Shown here in pieces: positions 44,831 to 53,735 of a stretch of 64,000 bases of DNA. Every line of letters begins with the position of its first letter. Positions within the stretch are counted from its first letter, which is position 1. The DNA is taken from the NCBI RefSeq assembly GCF_042646165.1, contig NZ_JBHRTC010000015.1. One strand, written 5' to 3'. This DNA comes from Microbaculum marinum. Its GTDB lineage: Bacteria; Pseudomonadota; Alphaproteobacteria; Rhizobiales; Tepidamorphaceae. The position numbers and the translations under genes are program-made. The notes beneath the pieces are model-generated. The model made no database searches. It saw nothing but the letters and a program-made list of their open reading frames with translations, and had not been told where the DNA came from.

Positions 44831-46885
44831 TTACGCGCCCGGGTTCTTGTAGAGGCCGCGCCAGTCGATGGCCTTGGCTCCGAAGTCGAGGCGGCACTTG
44901 ATCTCGACCCCGTCGACGTCGAAGCCGTTGCGCGTCTCGATATAGGCGCCCTGCTGGCCCTCGAGATAGGCGTACTCGATGGTGTCGATCTGGTTCGGGC
45001 TGGCCGCCAGATACCAGGCGGTCTCGCTGGCGGCGTCGAGCCGGGGCTCGCTGATCGGCGCCAGCGTCCTGATCGACTGCGGCACCACGCTGGACGTCGC
45101 GGCGGGCACGAGGTTCTGGGCCACCAGCTGTTCGGCTTTCAGTTCCAGTGAGGCCGGCACGATCAGGAAGGCAGGCCGGACGTTCAGCACCGTCTTCTTG
45201 TCGAGGCCGGTCTGCTTGGCCATCGCCGCGCGCGCCGCTCCGACGCTGCTGACATCGAGCGCCGCGCCGGTGCCTGCCAGGTTCTTGTGGGTGGTGTGGA
45301 AGAGCGCATTGCCGTCGGCCATCGCCGGGTTGGCGGTGATGATGCCCCAGACCACGTCCGACTCCAGCTGGGCGATGGAGTTGCCGTACATCGCCGGGAT
45401 GCGGGTGAAGGCGTCGAGATCGTCGTTGATCAGCGTCTGACGGGTGATGGCGACCACCCGGCCATAGGTCTTGACCTTGTAGCTCTCCTTGCTCTCGCCC
45501 AGCGTGCCGCGCTTGAACTCGCCGCTTTCGCCGACCTCGAGCAGCTGCGGGGCTTCGCCGAGCTGGACGCGATGCATCGCCTTGAAGTCGGTCGCCAGCA
45601 CCTGGCGACAGAACAGCATGAAGGTGCGGGGATAGGCCTCGTAGGCCTGCCGCAGCGTCTTGTTGGTGACGGCCGACAGGATCTCGGGGAAGTCCGAGGT
45701 CGAGTGCAGCGCGCGCGTCGCCACCTCGTCACGCGACAGGCCGCGCGTGTTGACCCCGGCATTGCCGAGGCTTTCGCGGGCGAGCTCCAGCAGCGTCATG
45801 CCGCGATACTGGCGCGCGGCGTCCTCGAGCTGGAACAGCGTTGGGCTGTAGCGGTGCAGCAGTGCGTTCGCCACCGCGTCACGGCGGGTGATGCACTCGT
45901 CTCGGCCGCCGAGCGGGACGGAGACATGGGGGAAGTTCCGGGTCTCGTCGGATTTCGCGGCGACCTGGTCGAGGATCAGTCGGCGGGACTCGTCGATGCT
46001 GACGCCGCGCTTGACCAGATCCTCGGCGAAGCCGCGCTCGAGGTTCAGCCGCCCGGCCAGATCGTAAATGGTGGAGACGCGGTCGCGCTCGGCCTCGCGG
46101 GCGCGGGTGGCGACCACTTCGGTATCGGGCGCGGGAGTTACCTGCGTCTTCTGGCTGCGCGTCTCGCTGGCCGCGACCTTCGGGTCGGGCGCAGCCGGTT
46201 TCGGCTCGGTCATGGGGGTGTCCTCGGTTTCGACCGGCGCGGTCGGCTGGGTGTTGGCGGGGGTTGCGGCGTCGCTCGCCGGGGTCTGGGTCGTGTCCGT
46301 CATCGGGATCGGTCCTTTCGTGGTGGAAGGGGCGTCCCGGCGGTGGAGGACGCAGTCGTGAAGGGGGTGCTGGGCGCGGAAGCCCGCTGCTGGGTCGGCT
46401 CCGACCGCGACGGCGGAGACCTCGAAGGGCGTCCAGTCCACCGCGCGCCAGAGCTCGCGGGCGCCATCAGGCTTCGAGATATCAAACCGGTGGACCTGGT
46501 AGCCGATGGAGACGGCGCGGATGTGCCCCGCCTGGATGTCGCGCCAGATCGGCTCGACATCGGCACGCTCGCTGATCCGGACCAAGGCGATGCCGCGACC
46601 GTTCTCGATCCGGGCCGAGCCCGGCACGACCGAGCCGATCACCGCGTCGAGCGTGTCGAGCTCGTGCACCTTCAGGAACGGCGCGCCCGCGTTCAGCCGG
46701 TCGAGCCGGACATGGGCCGGGTCGAGGCTGAGTTCCTCGTCATAAGGCTCGCCGAAGAAGGTGGCACGGCGGACGCGAGCCCCGGCCGACCAGACCACCT
46801 CGACGGTGCGGTTGTCGGCATCGGCCGTGTTCGGCGCAAGCTCCGCCGACCGGCGCATGGCCGGCAGTTCGATCATCGTGTCCAT
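44831..46885 (-). CDS. Prohead protease-major capsid protein fusion
   Basis: A 684-residue fused protein. The first 190 residues look like an HK97-type prohead protease (FEVSAVAVGADPAAGFRAQ, RDIQAGHIRAVSIGY). A Pro/Thr/Ala-rich linker (PAAPDPKVAASETRSQK) and a coiled delta-like segment follow, then the capsid domain (LLHRYSPTLFQLEDAARQYRGM, ITANPAMADGNALFHTTHKN). Such fusions are known in some proteobacterial phages. ATG 46885 lies five bases after the portal stop; upstream in-frame sequence belongs to the portal gene. The protease probably cuts itself free during maturation, removing the linker. Confidence 0.92.
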   Translation of the reverse strand: MDTMIELPAMRRSAELAPNTADADNRTVEVVWSAGARVRRATFFGEPYDEELSLDPAHVRLDRLNAGAPFLKVHELDTLDAVIGSVVPGSARIENGRGIALVRISERADVEPIWRDIQAGHIRAVSIGYQVHRFDISKPDGARELWRAVDWTPFEVSAVAVGADPAAGFRAQHPLHDCVLHRRDAPSTTKGPIPMTDTTQTPASDAATPANTQPTAPVETEDTPMTEPKPAAPDPKVAASETRSQKTQVTPAPDTEVVATRAREAERDRVSTIYDLAGRLNLERGFAEDLVKRGVSIDESRRLILDQVAAKSDETRNFPHVSVPLGGRDECITRRDAVANALLHRYSPTLFQLEDAARQYRGMTLLELARESLGNAGVNTRGLSRDEVATRALHSTSDFPEILSAVTNKTLRQAYEAYPRTFMLFCRQVLATDFKAMHRVQLGEAPQLLEVGESGEFKRGTLGESKESYKVKTYGRVVAITRQTLINDDLDAFTRIPAMYGNSIAQLESDVVWGIITANPAMADGNALFHTTHKNLAGTGAALDVSSVGAARAAMAKQTGLDKKTVLNVRPAFLIVPASLELKAEQLVAQNLVPAATSSVVPQSIRTLAPISEPRLDAASETAWYLAASPNQIDTIEYAYLEGQQGAYIETRNGFDVDGVEIKCRLDFGAKAIDWRGLYKNPGA

Positions 46886-46890
46886 GAAGG

Positions 46891-48459
46891 TCAGTCCTGT
46901 TGGTCGGCCTGCGCCGGGTCTGTATCCGCGTCGGCGGTCGGGTCGTCGGCGTCTGGTTCGTCGGCGGCCGGATCGTTCGCCGGATCGCTGGCCCCGTCTT
47001 TGGATTGTGCGCTGCCGGTCTTGGTGACGCGGCGAGGGTCGCTGTCGAGGACCAACCCCAGCGCGTCGAGCTTGGCGTTGGTCGCCGCGATCTCGGCCAG
47101 CACGGCGTCGGGGTTGCGGCCCTGCCGGGCGATCACCTCGGCCAGCGTCATGGTGCCCGAGCGGATGGACAGCAGGTTCGCCATCGCGTCCTTCTGCGGA
47201 TCGACCGCCTCGAACTTCGGCGGCGACCATTCCACAGGCACGATCGGCGACGGGATCTGCCCCGCCGCCCATGCGGCTTCCGTGAACCACCGCCACACCG
47301 GGGCGCAGAACATCGGGATGAACAGCTGCCATTGGACGGCGTCGATCTGGCGGCGGAACTCCACGAGACCCGCCCGGATCGAGGAGTAGTTCACTTGGGA
47401 CAGGTCCCCCGTCAGCAGCTCGTAGGGCACGCGGAAGCCTGCCGAGATCGTGTGCAGGCTCGCGCGCTTGTATTCGCCGTAGCCGCCCGTCGCCGAGGGC
47501 TGGTTGAAGCGGATGTCCTTGCCGCCGCGGGCATAGGCGATCAGCCCCGGCTCGAACTGTTCCACCCGGTTGCCGTCGGCATCGACCACGGAGGGCGCGA
47601 TGCCCTGTTGCGCCTCGTCGTCGCCGAAGACGATGGCGGTGACGCAGGCCTCGGTCTTCTTGCGAACCAGTTCGGCCACTTCATAGTCGTCGAGATCACG
47701 CAACGACCGGATCACCGGCGCGCCCCAGGGGACGCCGCGCGCTTGCGTGCGCTGCTTCTCGTAGACATGGGCGATCTCGGTCGCGGGGACCGGGCGGCTC
47801 TGCAACCCGTTCTGCAAGGCCCCGTAGGCGTCGCCCGGATGCTCGGCATGCAGCCAGTAAGCCCGGCGCTTCCCGACCGGGTCGAACTCGATCCCCTGCA
47901 CGAGGCGCCCTGCGCCGAGGGCTCCGGACTTGGTGGCGTCGAGGAAGTCGGCTTCCAGCACCTGCAATTGCAGCGGCACCGGCAGGCCGTCGCTCGCGCG
48001 CCGCAGGCGGCGGCGCACCAGAACCTCGCCCGCCTCGACCATCTCCCGGCAGATCAGCGTCTGCAGGCCATAGAAGTCAAGCTGGCCATCGGCGTCGCAG
48101 TCCGCCGTCCAGCGTTCGAAGAGCGCATCGACCTTCCGGTCCAGCTTGTCGTCGCCGCTAGCGGCGCGGGGCATGATGCCCGCGCCGATGATGTTGTTGA
48201 CCAGCACCGCCACGGCCTTGGCCGCATGCGGGTTGTTGCGCACCAGATCGCGCATGCGGTCGCGCAGCAGCGCCCCGGCGACGCCGATTTCGGTGTCGGC
48301 CGAGGATCCCGGCGCGCGCCAGCCGTCCGTCCGTCGCCCGCGCGCCGCGCCGTCATAGCCACGCGTCAGCGTCTCGAATGCCTGACGCGCCATCACGCGC
48401 CGAGCCGCCATGCGCGGCGCCACCGTGGCGATGGCGTGGTCGAACCAGGTCGCCGACAT
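46891..48459 (-). CDS. Lambda-type phage portal protein
   Basis: A 522-residue portal protein. The start MSATWFDHAIATVAPRMAARR and the segment LRDRMRDLVRNNPHAAKAVAVL followed by IIGAGIMPRA are the lambda-portal family signature. The middle has YGLQTLICREMVEAGEVLVRR and the C-terminus is acidic (DEPDADDPTADADTDPAQADQQD). It forms the dodecameric vertex through which DNA is packaged. The ATG overlaps the gpW-type gene stop. Confidence 0.95.
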   Translation of the reverse strand: MSATWFDHAIATVAPRMAARRVMARQAFETLTRGYDGAARGRRTDGWRAPGSSADTEIGVAGALLRDRMRDLVRNNPHAAKAVAVLVNNIIGAGIMPRAASGDDKLDRKVDALFERWTADCDADGQLDFYGLQTLICREMVEAGEVLVRRRLRRASDGLPVPLQLQVLEADFLDATKSGALGAGRLVQGIEFDPVGKRRAYWLHAEHPGDAYGALQNGLQSRPVPATEIAHVYEKQRTQARGVPWGAPVIRSLRDLDDYEVAELVRKKTEACVTAIVFGDDEAQQGIAPSVVDADGNRVEQFEPGLIAYARGGKDIRFNQPSATGGYGEYKRASLHTISAGFRVPYELLTGDLSQVNYSSIRAGLVEFRRQIDAVQWQLFIPMFCAPVWRWFTEAAWAAGQIPSPIVPVEWSPPKFEAVDPQKDAMANLLSIRSGTMTLAEVIARQGRNPDAVLAEIAATNAKLDALGLVLDSDPRRVTKTGSAQSKDGASDPANDPAADEPDADDPTADADTDPAQADQQD

Positions 48460-48668
48460 CAGCGATCCCCGCGCGAGAAGCCAGCGAGCCCCGCCACGGG
48501 CAGCGGGCGGCTGAAGCCCGCGATGGCGCGCTCGATGGTCCGGATGCGGGCGAGCAGATCCTCGGCCGAGCCGTAATCCACCGACTTGCCGTCATAGCTG
48601 ACGCGCGTCGTGCCGCTGGCATAGGCCCGGCGCAGCGCCGAAAGCTCGGTTTCCGTCCAGTCGATCAT
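48459..48668 (-). CDS. gpW-type head-tail joining protein
   Basis: A 69-residue protein starting MIDWTETELSALRRAYASGTTRVSYDGKSVDYGSAEDLLARI, matching the pattern of lambda gpW-like small joining proteins (a short helix, a beta hairpin, then helix). It is located between the terminase and the portal gene, the usual site. ATG 48668 begins two bases after the terminase stop; an alternative in-frame ATG at 48680 overlaps terminase. The stop shares bases with the portal ATG. Confidence 0.88.
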   Translation of the reverse strand: MIDWTETELSALRRAYASGTTRVSYDGKSVDYGSAEDLLARIRTIERAIAGFSRPLPVAGLAGFSRGDR

Positions 48669-48670
48669 GT

Positions 48671-50674
48671 TCAGAACCATCCCTCCCGCCGCCCGAGCCA
48701 GTCGGAGCGGCGCTTGCCCTGCGGGGCCTGTCCCGGCCGGTTGATCTGCCCGGCGGGATCGGTGTCGGTGGGGGCGGCCCCGAGCTGATCCTCGAGGTCG
48801 CGCCATTTCTCGTCGGGCCAGCGGTCCGCGCCCGCGATCCAGGCGGCTGCGCGGGCGTAGACCCGGCAATCCAGCGCCTCGTTGCGCTCGCGCAGCTTCT
48901 GCCATTCCAGCCGGGCGAAGCCGCGCTTGGTGCGCACCGTCACCAGCTGCTCGGCCACGAACTGCTTCAGCCATTCGTTCTCGACCCAGTGCGGCAGGTG
49001 CACCGAGCCGGGCGGGAACGCCGCCCCGTCGGCCATCTCCTCCTCGGTCGGGCGTGCCAGCCGCAGGAAGCGGTAGGTTTCGGCCTTGAAGGTCGAGACC
49101 GCCACGGTCCAGAGCCGCGCCCCGCGCCGCAGGCGTTTGCCGCCCTCGGTCGCGTCGACAAAGGTCGGCCCCGACACCGGGCTCGAGCGGTTGAACCCCT
49201 CGACGCCCTTGACCGGCGACACCTGCGCGAAGCCTTGCGCCCGCGACCAGGAATAGACCGCCGGGGCCTCGTAGCCGGTGTCGATGGCGAGCCGCGCGAT
49301 CCTGAGATGCGCGCGGCGTTCATGCGGCCAGGACCTGTCCAGCAGCGCGGTCAGCTCCGACCAGGCGTCGTGCCGGTCGGGCCCGCCCTCGATGACGACG
49401 TGATCGACGAGCCAGCTTTCCAAGCCGCGACCCCAGGCCCAGACATCGACCTCGATCCGGTCCTTCTGCACGTCGGCTCCGGCTGTCAGGAACAACCCGC
49501 CTGCTGGCACCGTGCCGGATTTCCAGCGTTCGCGCCGGTCGTAGAGCCGCTGCCAGTCGGGCGCTTCCCCGGTCTCGACCCATGTCTCGCCGAGGATCGT
49601 GTTGCGGAACGCCTTGATCGCCTCGTCCGACCCTTGGGCTGCTTCCCATGACCGCACGATCCGCTCCCAGCTCAGCCAGCCGATCGGCGAATAGAGCGCC
49701 GAAAGGTGATACCCGACCGTGGTCGGATCGGCGGCCGTGGCGGTCGCCCGCCATTCGCCGCCCTCCAGCATCGCCGTCTTGTGGTGTTCCGCGATTGCCG
49801 CGTCGCAGCCCTCGCAGTGATACTCGGCCGTCTCCGGGCGGCCCTTTTGCCAGCGCAGCCGGTCGAACTTCAGCCATTGTGCGTGGCCGCATTGTGGGCA
49901 CGGCACGAAGAACCGACGCTGGTCGCTGGCCTCGTACTCGCGCTCGATGCGCGACAGCCCCCGGATCGTGGGCGTCGAGACCAGCAGCACCTTGCGCCGG
50001 TGGGCGAAGGTCAGGGAGCGCGCCTCGGCGAGCGTGACCGGATCGCCTTCCTCGTCGGCCGAGGCGGGATAGGCGTCGACCTCGTCGAGGAAGATGTAGC
50101 GCGCCGGGGTGGACCGAAGCCCGACCGCCGAGTTCGCGCCCGTCATGATCAGGATGCCGCCCGCGAACTCCTTCGAGAGCATCGTGTTGCCCGCATCGCG
50201 GGATCGCGCGGGCTTCACCCGCTCCCGCAGCTCTGGGCTTTCATCGATCAGCGGGTCGATGCGCTGGCGCGAGTTGCGCTTGGCCAGTTCCACGGTCGGC
50301 TGGACCGCCAGCATCGGACCCGGCGCCTGGTGGATCGCGAACCCGATCCAGTTGTTGCCCGCCTCGGTCGCGCCGACCTGCGCCGCCTTCATGAACACGA
50401 TCCGCTGCGTGGGATCCCCCGGCGACAGCCGGTCCATGATCTCGCGCATGTAGGGCGTGCGCACGGTGCGATACCGCCCCGGTTCGGCTGAAGCCCGCCC
50501 CGAGAGCATCCGGTGCCGGTCCGCCCATTCCGAAACGGTCAGGTCCGGGTCGGGCCGCAACCCGTTGCCCCAGGCGCGGAGGATCTCGCCCGCGCCGTCG
50601 AAGTCGATCAGGCCATCATCGTCACCGGAAGTCGGGCCGGACCTCGGCGAGTTCGTCGAGGTGGGCGCGTACAT
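48671..50674 (-). CDS. Terminase large subunit (GpA family)
   Basis: A 667-residue DNA-packaging motor of the lambda GpA type. The ATPase domain has the deviant Walker A-like VFMKAAQVGATEAGNNW, Walker B IFLDEVDAYP and VLLVSTPTIRG. A Cys-containing zinc-like region (PCPQCGH, HCEGCDAAI) lies between. The nuclease domain contains GADVQKDRIEVDVWAWG and DTGYEAPAVY. It overlaps the small-subunit gene by 53 bases at the start. The product packages concatemeric DNA into proheads together with the small subunit. Confidence 0.95.
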   Translation of the reverse strand: MYAPTSTNSPRSGPTSGDDDGLIDFDGAGEILRAWGNGLRPDPDLTVSEWADRHRMLSGRASAEPGRYRTVRTPYMREIMDRLSPGDPTQRIVFMKAAQVGATEAGNNWIGFAIHQAPGPMLAVQPTVELAKRNSRQRIDPLIDESPELRERVKPARSRDAGNTMLSKEFAGGILIMTGANSAVGLRSTPARYIFLDEVDAYPASADEEGDPVTLAEARSLTFAHRRKVLLVSTPTIRGLSRIEREYEASDQRRFFVPCPQCGHAQWLKFDRLRWQKGRPETAEYHCEGCDAAIAEHHKTAMLEGGEWRATATAADPTTVGYHLSALYSPIGWLSWERIVRSWEAAQGSDEAIKAFRNTILGETWVETGEAPDWQRLYDRRERWKSGTVPAGGLFLTAGADVQKDRIEVDVWAWGRGLESWLVDHVVIEGGPDRHDAWSELTALLDRSWPHERRAHLRIARLAIDTGYEAPAVYSWSRAQGFAQVSPVKGVEGFNRSSPVSGPTFVDATEGGKRLRRGARLWTVAVSTFKAETYRFLRLARPTEEEMADGAAFPPGSVHLPHWVENEWLKQFVAEQLVTVRTKRGFARLEWQKLRERNEALDCRVYARAAAWIAGADRWPDEKWRDLEDQLGAAPTDTDPAGQINRPGQAPQGKRRSDWLGRREGWF

Positions 50675-51218
50675 GTTTCTCCAGGACCTTCTGCATCGCG
50701 GCTGGCTCCACGGTGATCTGCTGGCCGGTCACGTCGGCGCACGAGGCTGACAGTTCGGCCGCCATCAGCGCCGCCGCGCGTGCAGGCCAGTTCACCCACG
50801 CGTCCCGTTCCTCCCGCGCCAGCCGGAACACCAGCGCCAGCGCGCGGGCCCGCTCGATCAACTCCCCCTTCAGCTTCTGGAGCCGGATGCGCCGCTCCTG
50901 CGCTTTCAGCACCTCGTTCGCGGTCTTCGCCTGCAGGAAGGTCGTGCCGCCGCCGACGGCCGGGACTGCCAGCCCCTGTTCACGCAGCGTGTCGCCAACA
51001 GCGGCCACGGCCGCCTCGGGGACGGGCTTCAGCTTCGGCGTGGGCGGCTTGCGGGTCTTGGACGGGTCGGTCGTCTCGGCACGTCTGGCGTCGCTGGCGG
51101 CCGCGTTGATGCTGCCGTCGGGATAGAGGACCAGCCGCTCGGCGGCCTTGGCCTTCTGGATCGCGCCCCGCGACAGCCCGACATGCGCGGCGTACTGGCG
51201 CTCGCTCATGCCCTGCAT
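50622..51218 (-). CDS. Terminase small-subunit-like protein
   Basis: A 198-residue DNA-binding packaging factor. The N-terminal HTH (MSERQYAAHVGLSRGAIQKAKAAERL) resembles Nu1-like small terminases, and the C-terminal half is helical and would contact the large subunit. It begins the late operon at a divergent control region. The 53-base overlap with the large-subunit gene is typical of this pair. Confidence 0.85.
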   Translation of the reverse strand: MQGMSERQYAAHVGLSRGAIQKAKAAERLVLYPDGSINAAASDARRAETTDPSKTRKPPTPKLKPVPEAAVAAVGDTLREQGLAVPAVGGGTTFLQAKTANEVLKAQERRIRLQKLKGELIERARALALVFRLAREERDAWVNWPARAAALMAAELSASCADVTGQQITVEPAAMQKVLEKHVRAHLDELAEVRPDFR

Positions 51219-51329
51219 CGACGGCTCCGATTATCTATCGAAATCATGTTCTTATCGAGTTGATAAGCAGCGCGACCGGAGCGAACGTCCGTTCAGAAGG
51301 ACGATGCAACTCACCAAGGAGCCATCACG
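51219..51329. promoter_or_regulatory. Divergent control region with a CTTATC...GATAAG operator
   Basis: An AT-rich gap between the late operon (minus) and plus-strand small genes. It holds the inverted repeat CTTATC-GAGTT-GATAAG (51251-51267) and a related TTATCTATCG just upstream. The position suits a repressor or activator site for the terminase promoter. No clear -35/-10 pair is identified. Confidence 0.55.
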
Positions 51330-51602
51330 ATGACCACGCGCCTGAACCCGATCACCACCCCGCGCCACGAACTCCGCGCCGAGAAGGCGCGCCGGAATAA
51401 GGAAGCCGCGCTCGCGGCCTTCATCGGCAAGAAGGCCGAGATCGACGAGATGCTCGCCCGGCTGCAGACGCTGAGCGACGACCACTTCAACGCCCACCCC
51501 GACGAGATCAACTGGGGCCATGTCGGCACCCTCGAACACTACGCCAGCCTCCTGAAGCGCATCACCGACAGCGCCTTCGGCGAGGGCGAGCACGCCCGCT
51601 GA
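51330..51602 (+). CDS. Unknown 90-residue prophage protein
   Basis: A 90-residue, charged, helical protein (MTTRLNPITTPRHELRAEKARRNKEAALAAFIGKK). It has no known domain; the C-terminus is GEGEHAR. GGAG lies upstream of ATG 51330. It is divergent from the terminase operon and precedes the DUF3489 gene in the same direction. It may be part of a small regulatory operon. Confidence 0.65.
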   Translation: MTTRLNPITTPRHELRAEKARRNKEAALAAFIGKKAEIDEMLARLQTLSDDHFNAHPDEINWGHVGTLEHYASLLKRITDSAFGEGEHAR

Positions 51603-51697
51603 TCTCCGGCACTGCCGGAACTCCCGCCGCGCGCCCTGCGCGGCTCGGGGTCGTAGGAGGCGCCGCATGACGCGGGCCCGAATACGGAGACGATCCC

Positions 51698-52270
51698 ATG
51701 ACCAAGCTTTCTGACACCCAAGCCATCATCCTCAGCGCCGCCGCACAGCGCGAGGACCGCATCGCACTGCCGCTGCCCGAGAGCCTGCGCGGCGGCGCCG
51801 CTGCCAAGGTGGTCGGCGCGATGCTCGCGAAGAACTTCCTGCAGGAGGTCGACGCCGACACGCGCAAGGGCGAGCTTATGTGGCGCGAGACCGGAGACGG
51901 CCACGGCGTCACGCTGGTTGCCACCGACGCGGGCCTTGCCGCCATCGGGATCGAGACCGAGGACGCGAACCCCGCGCCTGCGGGCGCGACGGACGCGCCT
52001 ACCGAGGAGGCCGCGCCGGACACCCCCACCGTAGCCGAAACCGCGCCCAAGACGCGCACACCGCGCGAGGGCACCAAGCAGGCCACGCTGATCGCCATGC
52101 TGCGCGCACCGGACGGCGCGACCATCGAGGAGATCATGGCCGCGACGGGCTGGCAGTCGCACACGGTGCGCGGCGCGATGGCGGGGGCGCTGAAGAAGAA
52201 GCTCGGGCTCGAGGTGACCTCGGAGAAGGTCGAGGATCGGGGGCGCGTGTACAAACTCCCCGCCGCCTGA
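51698..52270 (+). CDS. DUF3489 protein
   Basis: A 190-residue protein of the DUF3489 family. The N-terminal part LSDTQAIILSAAAQREDRIALPLP and the C-terminal winged-helix (GTKQATLIAMLRAPDGATIEEIMAATGWQSHTVRGAMAG) are characteristic, separated by an Ala/Pro/Thr-rich linker. Family proteins are common in alphaproteobacterial prophages and likely DNA-binding regulators. It is followed by a convergent stem-loop. Confidence 0.93.
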   Translation: MTKLSDTQAIILSAAAQREDRIALPLPESLRGGAAAKVVGAMLAKNFLQEVDADTRKGELMWRETGDGHGVTLVATDAGLAAIGIETEDANPAPAGATDAPTEEAAPDTPTVAETAPKTRTPREGTKQATLIAMLRAPDGATIEEIMAATGWQSHTVRGAMAGALKKKLGLEVTSEKVEDRGRVYKLPAA

Positions 52271-52294
52271 CGCGCCGGACCCCGACAAGCTGAT

Positions 52295-52321
52295 GACCGC
52301 CGTCCCTACGGGGCGGCGGTC
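52295..52321. terminator. Stem-loop between convergent genes
   Basis: GACCGCCG (52295-52302) pairs with CGGCGGTC (52314-52321), extended by CCC/GGG inside. It lies between the convergent DUF3489 (ends 52270, plus) and DUF7220 (ends 52324, minus) genes. There is no T-run, so it would be a weak or factor-assisted terminator in both directions. Confidence 0.6.
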
Positions 52322-52323
52322 GA

Positions 52324-52548
52324 TCATTTGGCGCTCCGCATCCGGATCGCCTCGAACACCCGCCGCAAGGCGAAGGAACGGGCGATCGAGACGACGGTGA
52401 AAATGGCGCCCATCTTCAGGTTCTGCGCCAGCGTCGTGTGCAGCCCGAAGATCGGGAAGATCAGGATCTGCGTCACGACCGCGACGCCGTAGCCGACGAT
52501 CACGTTGGCGACGGACTCGACCAGCGACATGAGGCGGGTCTGCTTCAT
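52324..52548 (-). CDS. DUF7220 small membrane protein
   Basis: A 74-residue membrane protein of the type now called DUF7220 (MKQTRLMSLVESVANVIVGYGVAVVTQ). Two hydrophobic helices are followed by ARSFALRRVFEAIRM. It is a common small gene in alphaproteobacterial prophages with no known function. Its ATG (52548) overlaps the stop of the second open frame of the cytosine methyltransferase locus (ATGA). Confidence 0.85.
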   Translation of the reverse strand: MKQTRLMSLVESVANVIVGYGVAVVTQILIFPIFGLHTTLAQNLKMGAIFTVVSIARSFALRRVFEAIRMRSAK

Positions 52549-53735
52549 GCCGCTGCCTCATCCATCGGCCAGCAGTTCAGCCGCGAGAGTTCGCAGCGCA
52601 TGCGCCGCAACCAAGGGGACCACGCCGTTGCCACAGAGGCGAAGCCGGTCCACCCGGTGGGCCAACCCATCAGTGCCTCGACGAACAGCGGGTTCAAGGT
52701 CCGGCGCGGCTCGGAGGTATCGCTCCCAGCCATCGGCGTCACCAGGACCTGGCGGCCAAGCAGGCCGTTCACCGGCGTGTTCGCGAGTGTCGTCGCCCCG
52801 TCCTTGTGATCCCGCGCCGTCGGCGTCATCCACAATCCCACCGCATGGGTCAGATCGGCCGTCTTGCGGTTGCCCGCGCTCGGCTTGCAGCCGTCGTTCG
52901 CCATCGGCGTCGGCCAGTCCCGCGCCATGCGGTCCAGACCCTTCTCGTCTCGTCGTTCGCCGCCCCGGCTGCGGAAACTGTCGGTCTGCGGCGTGGGCCA
53001 CATCGCAGCCGTGGTCGCCAGGTTCATGCCGTGCTGGCCCGCTTTCTGCGACGGCGTCGGTATTGTCTGCCTGTTCTCGTTGGCGCTGGCCCTTGGCGTC
53101 GGCCAGAGCCGCAGCAGTTCCGTCCGGTTCCCGCCACTCGACCGGGTGCCAGAGCAGGCGCGCGGGGTCGGCCAGCTCGTCCCCTTCGCGGATGGCGAGG
53201 ATGAAGAGCCGCTCGCGCTTGTGGGGCGCGCCGACTTCCGCCGCCGTGAAGAGGCCTGCCGCAAGGCGGTAGCCCATGCCGACCAGTCCTGCGGCGACTT
53301 CGGGGAAGCCGAGGCGGAGATGATGGGCGACATTCTCGAGGAAGACGAAGGGCGGTTCGACCTCGCCGATGATGCGGGCGACATGCGGCCAGAGGTGGCG
53401 CGGGTCGTCGGCGCCCCGGCGTTTGCCCGCGACGGAGAACGGCTGGCACGGATAGCCCGCAGTGACGATGTCCACCGCGCCGCGCCACGGGCGGCCGTCG
53501 AAAGTTGCAACATCGTCCCAGACAACAGCCTGATCCAGGGACGCGTCTTCCATCCGCGCCACGAGAGTGGCTGCGGCGAAGGTTTCCCGTTCGACATGGC
53601 CCACAGCACGATATCCGGGGATGGCGATGGTGAGCCCGAGGTCGATACCGCCCGCGCCGGAGCAGAGGGAGAGGCCGAACAGACATGCGTCTCCGGCTCC
53701 GGAAGCGTCTCCGGAGGAAGGTAGAGCCAGGTCAT
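52545..53735 (-). CDS. Second open frame overlapping the C5 methyltransferase (396 residues)
   Basis: On the same strand, shifted by one base, runs a 396-residue frame beginning MTWLYLPPETLPEPETHVCSA and containing repeated WPTP units (LWPTPRAS, MWPTPQTD, DWPTPMAND, MTPTARDHKDG) and ending LNPLFVEALMGWPTGWTGF near RRMRCELSRL. These units occur in proteins annotated in other phages and in some C5 methyltransferases. Its stop overlaps the DUF7220 start (ATGA), as with most genes here, whereas the methyltransferase stop is nine bases short of it. It may be a real dual-coded product or an artefact of annotation; I cannot decide. Confidence 0.35.
   Translation of the reverse strand: MTWLYLPPETLPEPETHVCSASPSAPARAVSTSGSPSPSPDIVLWAMSNGKPSPQPLSWRGWKTRPWIRLLSGTMLQLSTAARGAARWTSSLRAIRASRSPSRANAGAPTTRATSGRMSPASSARSNRPSSSSRMSPIISASASPKSPQDWSAWATALRQASSRRRKSARPTSASGSSSSPSAKGTSWPTPRACSGTRSSGGNRTELLRLWPTPRASANENRQTIPTPSQKAGQHGMNLATTAAMWPTPQTDSFRSRGGERRDEKGLDRMARDWPTPMANDGCKPSAGNRKTADLTHAVGLWMTPTARDHKDGATTLANTPVNGLLGRQVLVTPMAGSDTSEPRRTLNPLFVEALMGWPTGWTGFASVATAWSPWLRRMRCELSRLNCWPMDEAAA

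Noticed and set aside
45287..47389. A 700-residue plus-strand frame
   Set aside because: It is antisense to the capsid fusion and portal genes, with no family sequence.
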